23,932 nucleotides of DNA from the NCBI GenBank assembly GCA_036009105.1, contig DASYMJ010000335.1, positions 1-23,932 of the forward strand, in the 5' to 3' direction. The notes below the pieces were generated by a model that ran no database searches, was not told where the DNA came from, and saw only the letters and a program-made list of their open reading frames with translations. Shown here one piece after another: positions 23,897-23,932 of this stretch (its first letter is position 1; each line of letters opens with the position of its first letter). A program made the translations under genes and the position numbers. The stretch comes from JAFAVZ01 sp036009105. Its GTDB lineage: Bacteria; Acidobacteriota; Thermoanaerobaculia; Gp7-AA8.

Positions 23897-23932
23897 CAGT
23901 TGTCGGTTGTCGGTAGGCCGGTCTACTGACAA
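23897..23932. repeat. GTTGTCGGTTGTC-type repeat, cut by window end
   Basis: Starts CAGTTGTCGGTTGTCGGT and ends CTACTGACAA, the start of the opposite arm. It is the same family as 11191-11264 (GTTGTC units, then CTACTGACAACCGAC). It lies just after the arsI stop and could form a terminator-like hairpin. Confidence 0.7.

Overview
The window is high-GC bacterial DNA, densely packed, with strong G/C third-position bias and 1-4 nt start/stop overlaps. My best guess is an Acidobacteriota-like organism. This is an inference from the gene families: a hydrazine-synthase-alpha-like secreted protein, an ELWxTDGT/carboxypeptidase-regulatory-like giant protein, and a C-terminal H-x-x-E-L-R repeat that I associate with secreted proteins of that phylum. 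No rRNA, tRNA or CRISPR was seen.

Layout. (1) 1-2703: an accessory cassette. A short Rhs-type secreted toxin (303-1877), a probable immunity gene (1879-2211) and small unknown ORFs lie between two identical 110-bp direct repeats (1-110 and 2594-2703). The left copy touches the window edge, so the repeat may be longer. (2) 2688-15224: a phosphate/polyphosphate island. On the plus strand are ppk1, a lysine-tailed small protein and an isocitrate lyase/PEP mutase-family enzyme. On the minus strand, convergent to these, is the run ppx > sixA > CHAD protein > CgeB-like glycosyltransferase. Divergent from ppx is pstS-pstC-pstA-pstB-phoU-response regulator on the plus strand. (3) 15185-15964: a possible small membrane protein and a DinB-family protein. 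(4) 15971-23286: two divergent secreted proteins, a 929-aa HzsA-like protein with one CxxCH and a 1427-aa repeat protein, which share the same C-terminal triple repeat. (5) 23385-23893: an ArsI/CadI-type gene with a clear promoter and operator-like palindrome.

How it fits together. Pst imports phosphate and PhoU plus the PhoB-like regulator report supply. PPK1 makes polyphosphate, Ppx degrades it, and the CHAD protein probably binds it. Matching 11-bp-period direct repeats (TTTACC-N5-TTYACM) lie 37 bp upstream of ppk1 and 46 bp upstream of pstS and look like Pho boxes, which would tie the two operons to the regulator encoded here. The duplicated 110 bp carries the same box to a position upstream of the Rhs toxin.

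The most promising new observations are the shared Pho-box-like element and its duplication ahead of the toxin, the lysine-rich tails on PPK1 and its neighbour, the C-terminal H-x-x-E-L-R triple repeat shared by two otherwise unrelated exported proteins, and the recurring cysteine pairs in the giant protein.
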